64,000 nucleotides of DNA from positions 1 through 64,000 of the forward strand of contig JBEHWJ010000003.1 of the NCBI GenBank assembly GCA_040217755.1, given 5' to 3'. The translations under genes and the position numbers were made by a program. Under the pieces are notes generated by a model. That model made no database searches. It saw only the letters and a program-made list of their open reading frames with translations, and was not told the origin of the DNA. This document shows, piece after piece, positions 16,818-24,799 of the stretch (the first letter of the stretch is position 1; every line of letters begins with the position of its first letter). The DNA is from PHAA01 sp040217755. GTDB lineage: Bacteria > Bacillota > Syntrophomonadia > Syntrophomonadales > Syntrophomonadaceae.

Positions 16818-18244
16818 TGTACTACCAACTGCTGGGCCCGGAGATAGCGGTGGCCCTTCTGGGATTACTGGTCCTGGCCTGTGGCCTGCTGCTGCCGGCG
16901 CACGGTAAAAACGCGGCCGGATACCTGACCACCATCGGTCTGGCCGCAGTGCTGGCGGCAGTAATCTTAAACTTCAGCCAGGGGGCCATTTTCTTTGCCG
17001 GGGTCTACCAGATAGACAGTTACACCAATTTCTTCCGCATCCTGTTCCTAAGCGCAGCTCTGTTGATCATCCTGATGTCCAGCCGCTACACCGGTTGGTT
17101 CGGGGAGCGTAAGAGCGAATGGTTCAGCTTCATGCTGTTCGCTACTCTGGGGATGATGATCATGGTGGGTGCCGCCGATCTGATCACTGTCTATGTGGGC
17201 CTGGAACTGATGACCATCAGTTTTTATATCCTCAGTGCCTATCTCCTCAACGACCGGTTGTCGGCCGAAGCGGGCCTGAAATATCTGATCATCGGGGCTT
17301 TGTCCTCGGCGGTCTTGCTGTTCGGGATGAGCCTGGTCTATGCCTGCAGCGGCACCACTGTCTTCACCGGGATTTATGCGGCTTTGAGTGCGGGGCCCGA
17401 AAGGCCGGTCCTGCTGGCCGGCATGGTGATGATGATAGCCGGGCTGGGCTTCAAGATCTCGGCCGTACCCTTCCACATGTGGACGCCTGATATATACCAG
17501 GGGGCGCCCACCCCGGTTACCGCCTATTTATCGGTAGCCTCCAAAGCAGCTGGTTTCGCGGTGCTGGCCAGGATATTCCTGAGCGTCTTTCCCGCCGCCA
17601 GCCTGGACTGGCATCCCTTATTGGCGGTGATGGCGGCTCTGACCATAATCATCGGTAATCTCACCGCCCTGCCCCAGACCAACGTCAAACGAATGCTGGC
17701 TTATTCAAGCATTGCCCAGGCCGGATACATCCTGGTGGGCCTGGTGGCAGCCAACACCTACGGTCTTAAGGGTCTTCTCTTTTACGCTATGCTTTACGTA
17801 TTCTCTAATGTGGGAGCCTTCGCAGTCACCGCCGCGGTGGAGGTGGAGGCCGGCAACGCTGATCTGGAATCGTTCAGCGGGTTGAGCCGCCGGGCTCCCA
17901 TGCCGGCCGCGGTACTGACCATTTGCCTGCTTTCATTGGCCGGTATACCGCCCCTGGCCGGATTTGCCGGCAAGTTCTACCTGTTTTCCGGCGCCATCCA
18001 GGCCGGCTACCTGTGGCTGGCCTTCATCGGCCTGTTGATGAGCATGATCTCGGTATATTATTACCTGAATGTAGCCAAAGCCATGTACATAGGGACTAGC
18101 CGGCAGGAGGAACGGGTGACACTGTCTTTCCCGGTCCAGACCGCACTATGGATATGCCTGTTCGCCACCATCTTCCTGGGTGTCTATCCCGGGCCGCTGT
18201 CTGAACTGACCGAATTGGCGGTACGATTATTTATCGCGGGTTAG
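16814..18244 (+). CDS. nuoN: NADH-quinone oxidoreductase subunit N
   Basis: 476 residues, third antiporter-like subunit, about 14 helices. Segments VYVGLELMTISFYIL, AVPFHMWTPDIYQGAPTPV and AYSSIAQAGYILVGLV identify it. The ATG at 16814 overlaps the nuoM stop and lies seven bases after GGAGG; an open frame to 16646 runs inside nuoM and is not used. It is the last gene of the operon; nuoE, nuoF and nuoG are absent from both ends. Confidence 0.95.
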   Translation: MMYYQLLGPEIAVALLGLLVLACGLLLPAHGKNAAGYLTTIGLAAVLAAVILNFSQGAIFFAGVYQIDSYTNFFRILFLSAALLIILMSSRYTGWFGERKSEWFSFMLFATLGMMIMVGAADLITVYVGLELMTISFYILSAYLLNDRLSAEAGLKYLIIGALSSAVLLFGMSLVYACSGTTVFTGIYAALSAGPERPVLLAGMVMMIAGLGFKISAVPFHMWTPDIYQGAPTPVTAYLSVASKAAGFAVLARIFLSVFPAASLDWHPLLAVMAALTIIIGNLTALPQTNVKRMLAYSSIAQAGYILVGLVAANTYGLKGLLFYAMLYVFSNVGAFAVTAAVEVEAGNADLESFSGLSRRAPMPAAVLTICLLSLAGIPPLAGFAGKFYLFSGAIQAGYLWLAFIGLLMSMISVYYYLNVAKAMYIGTSRQEERVTLSFPVQTALWICLFATIFLGVYPGPLSELTELAVRLFIAG

Positions 18245-18273
18245 CACTGATCAGTTGCCGGAACCTGGTCAGT

Positions 18274-18310
18274 ACCGGCGGTGATACCAAGAATAAAGGT
18301 TGCCGCCGGT
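18274..18310. repeat. Inverted repeat after the nuo operon
   Basis: Perfect eight-base arms ACCGGCGG and CCGCCGGT with a 21-base loop, 30 bases after the nuoN stop. There is no T-tract, so it is at best a weak or factor-assisted terminator. The rest of 18245-18435 shows no gene. Confidence 0.4.
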
Positions 18311-18435
18311 CTCCATCGCTCGCGACAACCTCTCACTTTGGGGCCGCTGTACCCATACGGCTTGCTCACGCGGCCTCCCTGCCCGTATCATATAGAAATC
18401 ATGCCGCGAGAATTGCAGCCGTGCAGCTAGGCCGT

Positions 18436-18882
18436 CTAGCTGACCCATCCCTCGATATCCAGTGAATAATCGATGGTCTCCCCTGACGAAAAAAACAGGT
18501 CGATCTCACGGGCGGCGCTGAGGGGGGAATCCGAACCGTGGATTATATTTTTGTCGATGCTGACACCATAATCACCTCGGATGGTACCCGGCGCTGCTCC
18601 CTGGGGGTCGGTCGCTCCCATCATGGCCCTGACCATGGCTACCACGTTTTCCCCCTCCAGGACCATAGCCGCCACCGGCCCGGAAATGATAAAATCGATC
18701 AGCCCATCAAAAAAGGGCTTACCCATATGTTCTTGGTAGTGCTCAGCGGCCAGTTGGGACGATATCTGCATCAGCTTAAGAGCCACCAGCTTGATGCCCC
18801 GCCTCTCGATGCGCCCGATTATTTCCCCGATCAGTCCTCTTTGTACCCCGTCCGGCTTGACCATAACAAAGGTACGTTCCAT
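18436..18882 (-). CDS. ndk: Nucleoside diphosphate kinase
   Basis: 148 residues. It transfers the gamma phosphate from ATP to other NDPs through a phosphohistidine. The N-terminus MERTFVMVKPDGVQRGLIGE is classic, and the active-site His115 is in NIIHGSDS. The length is normal for bacterial Ndk. GGGAGGG lies before the ATG at 18882. It is transcribed against the nuo operon and ends 192 bases from nuoN. The 159 bases upstream hold no gene. Confidence 0.97.
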   Translation of the reverse strand: MERTFVMVKPDGVQRGLIGEIIGRIERRGIKLVALKLMQISSQLAAEHYQEHMGKPFFDGLIDFIISGPVAAMVLEGENVVAMVRAMMGATDPQGAAPGTIRGDYGVSIDKNIIHGSDSPLSAAREIDLFFSSGETIDYSLDIEGWVS

Positions 18883-19041
18883 TCCGCATCCCTCCCGAAC
18901 AATGGTGCCGGCCGGTTGGCCCCGGAACCGGCTCCAGATTCCCTGCAGTATATGGATTATTATTACGCCAACTCGACCAGGCTAAACCTGCCGCCGGATT
19001 TTCACGGAGATAAGGTTGCCGGTGAATCGTGCGCGGAGCTT

Positions 19042-20196
19042 CTATTGATAATCGCCCAGGAAGCGCTGCAGGCGATCGAGGCCTTCCCTGATGTTATCCA
19101 GGGAATTGGCATAGGAGAAACGCACATAACCTTCACAGTTAGCCCCGAAATCGATCCCCGGCGTCACCGCCACCCTGGCTTTCTCCAGGATTTCAAAAGC
19201 CAGCCGATAGGAGTCCATACTGTAGCGTTTGACATTGGCCAGGGCATAGAAAGCCCCGGTGGGATCGAAAGGGGTGGCTATGCCCATCTCTTTGAGCCGC
19301 TGCAGCAGGTATAAACGTCTCTGGTTGTAAAGGTTGCGCATCTCTTCTACATGGGCATCGCAATCCCGCAGGGCAACTATCCCCCCCTCCTGGGCAAAAG
19401 AGGAGGCACAGATGAACAGGTTCTGCTGCATGGTCTGGATGGTACGCACATATTCCCGCGGCGCTATCACATAACCCAGCCGCCAACCGGTCATGGCATA
19501 GAGCTTGGAGAAACCGTTGATAACAAAGGCGCGGTCAGTGTATTCGAGGATGGTATGGTCCTCATCTTCATAATTGAGGCCATTGTATATCTCATCGGAG
19601 ATTATTACCGGGCCCAGATCGGCCACCGTTTGCAGGTCCGACCCGCTCAGTACCACCCCGGTGGGGTTGCTGGGAGAATTGATAAGGATCCCCTTGGTCT
19701 TCGGGGTCAGCCGCCGCTTGATGCCTCCGGGACGGTATTTGAAGCCATCCTCTTCATAAACTGGTATCATGACCGGCTGCCCGTCCACATAGCGGATAAA
19801 GTTAGGATAACAGGAATAGTAAGGATCGGGCAGGATCACCTCTTCCCCCCGCTCCAGCAACACCGAGAAAACCATCAGCATTCCGGGAGAAGTGCCTGAG
19901 GTCACGATAATCTGGTCAGGGGAAATCTCTACCCCGTACTTGCGCAGATAATAGCGGGCTATCTCTTCCCTTAGGGTAATCTTACCCAGGCTATGGGTAT
20001 AGTGGGTGTCGTCCTCCCGTATGGCCTTGATGGCGGCTTCCTTGACCGGTTCCGGGGTGGGAAAATCGGGTTCGCCCACCTCCAGGTGGATGATATCCTG
20101 CCCATCCGCCATCATGGTCTGGGCCTTTTCCAGCACTTCCATGACTATGAACGGTGACAGTTGTTGGGTGCGTGATGATGATTGCATGAATGCCAT
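19042..20196 (-). CDS. Class I/II pyridoxal-phosphate aminotransferase (aspartate aminotransferase-like)
   Basis: 384 residues. PLP-fold type I enzyme that moves amino groups between an amino acid and a 2-oxo acid. Family marks: HLEVGEPDFPTPEPV near the N-terminus, VTSGTSPGM, NSPSNPTGVV, DEIYNGLNYE, and FSKLYAMTGWRLGYV with the Schiff-base lysine; the C-terminal Arg for the substrate carboxylate lies in YVRFSYANS. ATG at 20196 follows AAGGAG. Substrate cannot be read from sequence; aspartate, aromatic or branched-chain amino acids are all possible. Confidence 0.88.
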   Translation of the reverse strand: MAFMQSSSRTQQLSPFIVMEVLEKAQTMMADGQDIIHLEVGEPDFPTPEPVKEAAIKAIREDDTHYTHSLGKITLREEIARYYLRKYGVEISPDQIIVTSGTSPGMLMVFSVLLERGEEVILPDPYYSCYPNFIRYVDGQPVMIPVYEEDGFKYRPGGIKRRLTPKTKGILINSPSNPTGVVLSGSDLQTVADLGPVIISDEIYNGLNYEDEDHTILEYTDRAFVINGFSKLYAMTGWRLGYVIAPREYVRTIQTMQQNLFICASSFAQEGGIVALRDCDAHVEEMRNLYNQRRLYLLQRLKEMGIATPFDPTGAFYALANVKRYSMDSYRLAFEILEKARVAVTPGIDFGANCEGYVRFSYANSLDNIREGLDRLQRFLGDYQ

Positions 20197-20660
20197 ATCC
20201 TACTCCTTGTTTTTTTATACTGTTAATAATTCTATTAAAGGCGGTCTTCAAAGTCCACCCCCACCCCGGGGACAACTGCATTGCGATCGGGGCTGAAATT
20301 CCTGCGGAGTATCAGTCCCGCCCGTCCGGGAATAATAACCTTATCCGGTTCCCACAACCATCCCACCACTTGTTCCCCATGGGGCCCACCGTGGTTGGGT
20401 CCAACTGGTACCAAGAGGGCGGCGGACTTGCATCCGGAATCCCTACCGGGCCAGGGCTGAGCTATCAAGACCGTGTTGTCGCGATGAAAATAACCAGGCC
20501 GATCGATAATATCAAAGATATCACTCCCGGATTAAATATGGTCACTGACAGCAAAATCTTTACAGGCCAACCAATTAGGCTTAAAATATCGGTATTCGAT
20601 ATCATCCGGTTGCCGGAGCAAGTGGAAATGCACTGAATTTTGACAGGGAGGGTAAAAAAG
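20197..20660. other. Intergenic region without a supported gene
   Basis: About 460 bases between two divergent genes. Open frames exist on both strands (20190-20636 plus; 20235-20468 minus), but neither has a ribosome binding site at its start or resembles a known family. The left 40 bases are AT-rich and probably carry the aminotransferase promoter. Confidence 0.35.
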
Positions 20661-21059
20661 ATGACGTTCCAAAGAGAACGTACCCCAATGGAAAGATTCT
20701 GGTACACGGTTGCTCTGATCGTGGGGATCTTCACCTTGATGGGACTCATCGGTACTACGATAAATATCACTTACCATGTCCCGGACAATGCGGTGGTCTA
20801 TGTCGACCCGGCCAACAGCATCTATTATGCGCCCCCCTATATAGACAACAACCGTTACCCCAGCGGCCTTGATGTAAAGTCTCTTAAGGCCAGGACGGTA
20901 GCCGAGTGCCGACAGCTGAACATCAAACCTGACCCCGTATGTGTAGAACAGGGTTATTTCAAGGAATACGATACCGTCACCCATATGGTCAAAGCCAAAT
21001 TGGGGTTGTCGGAACCCAAAAAGAGCCGCTGGAATCCTGACGGTTCCTGGAATTTTTAA
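20661..21059 (+). CDS. Small membrane-anchored protein of unknown function
   Basis: 132 residues. One hydrophobic helix near the N-terminus (TVALIVGIFTLMGLIGTTI) is preceded by basic residues, so the remaining 90 residues probably face outside. That part is Tyr- and Pro-rich (IYYAPPYIDNNRYPSG) and contains two cysteines. ATG at 20661 follows GGGAGG by nine bases. A strong terminator stands 16 bases after the stop, so it is likely a single-gene transcript. I do not recognise the family. Confidence 0.7.
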   Translation: MTFQRERTPMERFWYTVALIVGIFTLMGLIGTTINITYHVPDNAVVYVDPANSIYYAPPYIDNNRYPSGLDVKSLKARTVAECRQLNIKPDPVCVEQGYFKEYDTVTHMVKAKLGLSEPKKSRWNPDGSWNF

Positions 21060-21074
21060 TTTCCCGCTCTGGTT

Positions 21075-21109
21075 CAAGCCTCGCCTTTTTTAGAAGGTGA
21101 GGCTTTTTT
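21075..21109 (+). terminator. Rho-independent terminator
   Basis: Arms AAGCCTCGCCTT and AAGGTGAGGCTT (one G-T pair) with a short loop, followed by six T. It ends the transcript of the small membrane protein. Confidence 0.9.
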
Positions 21110-21324
21110 GTCCGAATGATATTATTTTTCGGGGTAGTAGAGCCAAGGGACGGATTCACGGAAGCATTGTACCTTACCCAGATCCCCCCTCCGACCTGAG
21201 CCGGGGAGAGGTTCTGTTTGCAGCGGGAATACTGGCGGTGCGCGGCTTGACCCGGCGCACGACAGACTGAGGACGTCGACAGTGGATCACAAATGAATGA
21301 TGGATGGGAAAGAAGGAAGCGGGA

Positions 21325-22947
21325 TCAACTGATACTCTGGATATAGGTGGACTTCTGGCTATACATATCCACCAGCCTGATCAGGTTGTCGCTGCTTAAG
21401 GGTTCACTGATCAGATAACCCTGCATCTCGTCGCAGCCTTTGTCGCGGATATAATTATATTGTTCGATGGTGCTCACCCCTTCGGCGACCACTTTCAGAT
21501 CGAAATTATGGGCCATAGTGATCATGGTATCTACCAGGGTGCGGTTATCGTGGTTCTGCAGGTTTTTGATGAAACGTTGGTCGATTTTGAGTGTGTCGAC
21601 CGGATATTGAGACAGATAGGCCAGGCAGGAATAGCCTGTCCCAAAATCGTCCAGGGCCAGTTTTACCCCCAGTTCATTCAAAGCCATCAACTTGTTGGAG
21701 ACGGCCCTCTCATTGAAGATGGCGACTCCTTCGGTTATTTCCAGTTCGAGGTACTGCGCCGCCAGGCCGGTCTCCCGCAAAATGCGCCTGATGCTGCCCA
21801 CCAGCTTTTCGCTGTTAAACTGCACCGGGGATACGTTGACCGCTATCTTGGGGATGTGGTAGCCCTCATCGTGCCAACTTTTCAATTGCCGGCAGGCAGT
21901 GGTCAAAATCCATTCCCCCAGGGGGATTATCTGCCCGTTTTCCTCAACTATGGGAATCAGCTCGGAGGGATTGACCGCTCCCAGGATATGGTTGTGCCAC
22001 CGGACCAGAGCCTCCACCCCCACTATCTCACCGGTCTTTATACTGACCTGGGGTTGATAGTAAAGGCTGAATTCCTGATTCTTCAAAGCGGAGCGGAGTT
22101 CATTGTCGAGCGCCATGCGGCGGGCATAATACTTGTGCATCTCTACCGTATAGACGATAGCCTGGTTCTTACCCTGTTGCTTGGCCTCGTACATGGCTAT
22201 ATCAGCGTATTTGATAAGGTTTTCGATATTGTCCCCATGGCGGGGGTACATGGCTACGCCGATGCTGGCTTCCACGAAGATCTCCATATCCTCACCGATA
22301 AGGAAGGGTTCCCGGATAACGCGGTGGATGCTGTCGATAAGGTTCCTGGCTTCCTCCACATTGGCTATTTCGTTCAGCAGCACCATAAATTCGTCCCCAC
22401 CATGCCTGGATACATTATCTATCGGACGGATGGCGGAGTTGATCTTCTCGCCCACTTTTTTAAGGATCAGGTCGCCCAGGTTATGGCCCAGATTATCGTT
22501 TAATACCTTAAAATTGTCCAAGTCGATAAACAGGACCGCAAACATCTTACCCTGGTAACGGGCACTCTCCAGGGCTTTGTTCAGGTGACGCAAAAACAAC
22601 CTGCGGTTGGGCAGGTCGGTGAGGGCATCGTAATAGCCCAAGTGATGGATGTCCTCCATGAAAGTTTTTAACTGGGCGTTTTTTTCCTGGAGCTGTTCCG
22701 AGCGTTTTTCCACTTCCTCTTCCAGCTGGCGGGTGCGGTTAACCCAGGCCTTCCTCTCCTTGTGGATGACGGAGTTGTTGTAAATATAGAGGACTGTCAG
22801 ACAGATAAGCGAGCTGATCAGCAGAACCGTGGTCAGGTTCTGGCTGATGGGCCAGCCCGGGTTCCATAGCAGCATCGCTGCCAGACTGCCCAAGCTGTAT
22901 AGAAGGATAAGGCCGGATAAGACTTTCCCCCAGGTCCTCCTGTCCAA
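21325..22947 (-). CDS. GGDEF-EAL cyclic-di-GMP protein
   Basis: 540 residues. Two membrane helices at the N-terminus, a coiled coil (RQLEEEVEKRSEQLQEKNAQL), then GGDEF and EAL domains. The cyclase site is intact (RHGGDEFMVLL). The phosphodiesterase site also looks intact: VEALVRWHN, the Asn of KIAVNVSPVQ, ELEITEG, ALDDFGTGYSCL, TLKIDQRF and VVAEGVST. Both making and breaking of cyclic-di-GMP are therefore possible. No start ATG fits. I place the start at TTG 22947, nine bases after GGAGGG; a TTG at 22977 is in frame but lacks a site. No sensory domain beyond the membrane part is seen. Confidence 0.9.
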   Translation of the reverse strand: MDRRTWGKVLSGLILLYSLGSLAAMLLWNPGWPISQNLTTVLLISSLICLTVLYIYNNSVIHKERKAWVNRTRQLEEEVEKRSEQLQEKNAQLKTFMEDIHHLGYYDALTDLPNRRLFLRHLNKALESARYQGKMFAVLFIDLDNFKVLNDNLGHNLGDLILKKVGEKINSAIRPIDNVSRHGGDEFMVLLNEIANVEEARNLIDSIHRVIREPFLIGEDMEIFVEASIGVAMYPRHGDNIENLIKYADIAMYEAKQQGKNQAIVYTVEMHKYYARRMALDNELRSALKNQEFSLYYQPQVSIKTGEIVGVEALVRWHNHILGAVNPSELIPIVEENGQIIPLGEWILTTACRQLKSWHDEGYHIPKIAVNVSPVQFNSEKLVGSIRRILRETGLAAQYLELEITEGVAIFNERAVSNKLMALNELGVKLALDDFGTGYSCLAYLSQYPVDTLKIDQRFIKNLQNHDNRTLVDTMITMAHNFDLKVVAEGVSTIEQYNYIRDKGCDEMQGYLISEPLSSDNLIRLVDMYSQKSTYIQSIS

Positions 22948-23136
22948 TGGCTGCCACCCTCCGATAATTAACCTCAAGCATTGTATATTCTACATATTAC
23001 TGGCAAAATCCTTCTTATACAAGAACCATTACCGAAAAATGTCAGCTGGTAGAGCCGGTACGATAACCATCCCATGATAAACCGTTGCCGCATTTGGTTC
23101 GGTTACGGTACTGTTCCAGGTGATTGGGGGAGAATA

Positions 23137-23159
23137 CCCCTGTCCCTGAAGGACAGGGG
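23137..23159. repeat. Perfect hairpin CCCCTGTCC / GGACAGGGG
   Basis: Nine-base arms with a five-base loop in the 268-base gap between two minus-strand genes. It lies 57 bases after the stop of the 23216-24670 lipoprotein gene, so it may be a weak terminator (only a T-poor tail follows). Hairpins of this look also form the ends of IS200/IS605 elements, but no transposase is near. The rest of the gap shows nothing. Confidence 0.45.
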
Positions 23160-23215
23160 CTTATCACTATCCTACCCCGGGGGGTTGCTGCCTCTGCCGC
23201 CGCGCATGGACGCTT

Positions 23216-24670
23216 CTATTTGGCTATCGTGACGGTACGGATATAACCGTTCCATCCTACTGAATAGCCCAACCTTTCGAAATCGAGCATCTTGATGTAG
23301 GTGCGGTTGTCGGCGATTATCCCGGTCATGTTTATCCGTTGGCCATTCTGCATCACGTAGGCTTGATGGGCGACCTGATCCCAGCCGACCGTCTCGCCCA
23401 GCGATTCCCCGACCATACGCAGGGGCAGGTAGGTCCGGCCGTCCACCATCTGCACGCTAAGGCGCCCGCTGTTGCTGAAGAGGCCGTTGCTGTTGCTGTA
23501 ATAGCCACTGTCAATGTTGACGGTCATCTTGCGCGGCATCCTGTCTCGTAGTTCGGTCAGGGATACGGCCCCGGCAGGAGCTGTGACCTGTACGGTACCC
23601 CCGGCAGTAATGGCTCGCTCGGCGGCAAAGGTGCAGACCAGCCTATCCCAGGGTTTGGCCGGATCACTGATGTTCAGGTGCACCCGAGAGGTGACTCGGT
23701 AAGTATTGTTTCCGGTCTTTTCGATGCTGGATACCATTTCGGAATCGTTTATGACCCTGAGTAGTTCGGCTTCCGAAGCCGCGCTCATACCATCTATCTC
23801 CTGGATGGCCTTCTGGCCGTCCTGTTTGGTTTCCCTCACCATTTCGTCCAGACCCTGCAGGGCCTGGAGTCTGGCATCATAGGTCAGCCCCAGTTGGGCA
23901 GCCTCGGCCGGGGTTAGGCCATTGAGGAAGTTCTTCAATGACTGGCTCAGTTTATCGATATTCTTGATGGTGTAAATCGCCCCCGATTTAAACACGTCCA
24001 TCAGATCGCTGCCGCGCAGGGTCATGGTATATCTGCTGCCGCTCTGGGTGACCAGGCTGCTGGAATAGTCGTTATAGACGTCGTTGACCAACCCGTCGAA
24101 AAGCTTCTTGAACAACAGCTGCTGTCCGGAGGAATTGTAGAGCATTTGACTGATCACGCCCGCCTGACCGCCCGGCACCAACCCGGTCAGATCCCGGTCG
24201 CTCCAGCTCACCCACGCCACCCCGGCAAAGATGCGGTCCAGGTTCTCCCCCTCGGCAGGAGTGCACAATTCCTTGACGAGACCCATCAGCTCATCGACCT
24301 TTATGTACATGACGCCATCTTTATAGGCCATGGAGAAGGCCCCCTCCTGGGCCCCGGTACGGCAGTCCCAAATAGTATAATCATATTGAAAAACCTGTTG
24401 CTTTATATCTATCCTGCCCTTATATTCGATCCTCATCTGGCCCAAAGTGTTATTCAAGGTTGGGGTGCTCAAGGCATCCTGTCCCATAAACATTCCGGCC
24501 GGCAGGGCTGACAGATCGACGGTGCAGTTGCCACTGTCCTCAAATACCTGCAGGGTACGGACCTCACTCATCAGACCATAGTAACCCTTCTCGGCGGGGC
24601 TGCAGCCGCTTACGAGGCTGATTGCCATCAACAAGACCAGCAGCAAAGCCAGCCACCTCTTTTTAAACAT
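23216..24670 (-). CDS. Lipoprotein with C-terminal copper-amine-oxidase-N-like domain
   Basis: 484 residues. The N-terminus is a lipoprotein signal (KKRWLALLLVLLMAISLVSGC) with lipobox LVSGC, so the protein should be attached to the outer face of the membrane. The last 80 residues contain LSVQMVDGRTYLPLRMVGE and VGWDQVAHQAYV, the pattern of the copper amine oxidase N-like (stalk-like) repeat common in cell-surface proteins of Clostridia; despite its name this gives no amine oxidase activity. The middle 370 residues are unassigned. ATG 24670 was chosen because GGAGG lies nine bases upstream and the signal peptide then begins directly. Confidence 0.8.
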   Translation of the reverse strand: MFKKRWLALLLVLLMAISLVSGCSPAEKGYYGLMSEVRTLQVFEDSGNCTVDLSALPAGMFMGQDALSTPTLNNTLGQMRIEYKGRIDIKQQVFQYDYTIWDCRTGAQEGAFSMAYKDGVMYIKVDELMGLVKELCTPAEGENLDRIFAGVAWVSWSDRDLTGLVPGGQAGVISQMLYNSSGQQLLFKKLFDGLVNDVYNDYSSSLVTQSGSRYTMTLRGSDLMDVFKSGAIYTIKNIDKLSQSLKNFLNGLTPAEAAQLGLTYDARLQALQGLDEMVRETKQDGQKAIQEIDGMSAASEAELLRVINDSEMVSSIEKTGNNTYRVTSRVHLNISDPAKPWDRLVCTFAAERAITAGGTVQVTAPAGAVSLTELRDRMPRKMTVNIDSGYYSNSNGLFSNSGRLSVQMVDGRTYLPLRMVGESLGETVGWDQVAHQAYVMQNGQRINMTGIIADNRTYIKMLDFERLGYSVGWNGYIRTVTIAK

Positions 24671-24737
24671 CCGACTCATCCTCCTTTTCTTATTTATACG
24701 CTCACTATAGCAAAGTTTAGTAAAGAGGCCCATGCTT

Positions 24738-24774
24738 TCAAAAATAAAACCTGCCGGCAAATTCCGGCAGGTTC
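24738..24774 (-). terminator. Rho-independent terminator after the glycosyltransferase gene
   Basis: Minus strand: perfect arms AACCTGCCGG and CCGGCAGGTT, loop AATTTG, then TTATTTTTG. It starts 26 bases after the stop at 24800. Confidence 0.9.
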
Positions 24775-24799
24775 TGGTTGCCTGTATTTGATTTACTGC

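Noticed and set aside
18538..19314. 258-codon plus-strand frame over ndk and the aminotransferase end
   Set aside because: Antisense shadow of two certain genes.
20190..20636. 148-codon plus-strand frame between the aminotransferase and the small membrane protein
   Set aside because: Starts inside the aminotransferase promoter region, no ribosome binding site, no resemblance to known proteins; kept only as an unexplained gap.
22978..23215. Possible cyclic-di-GMP riboswitch before the GGDEF-EAL gene
   Set aside because: Read on the minus strand, the conserved GEMM core and tetraloop receptor pattern are absent.
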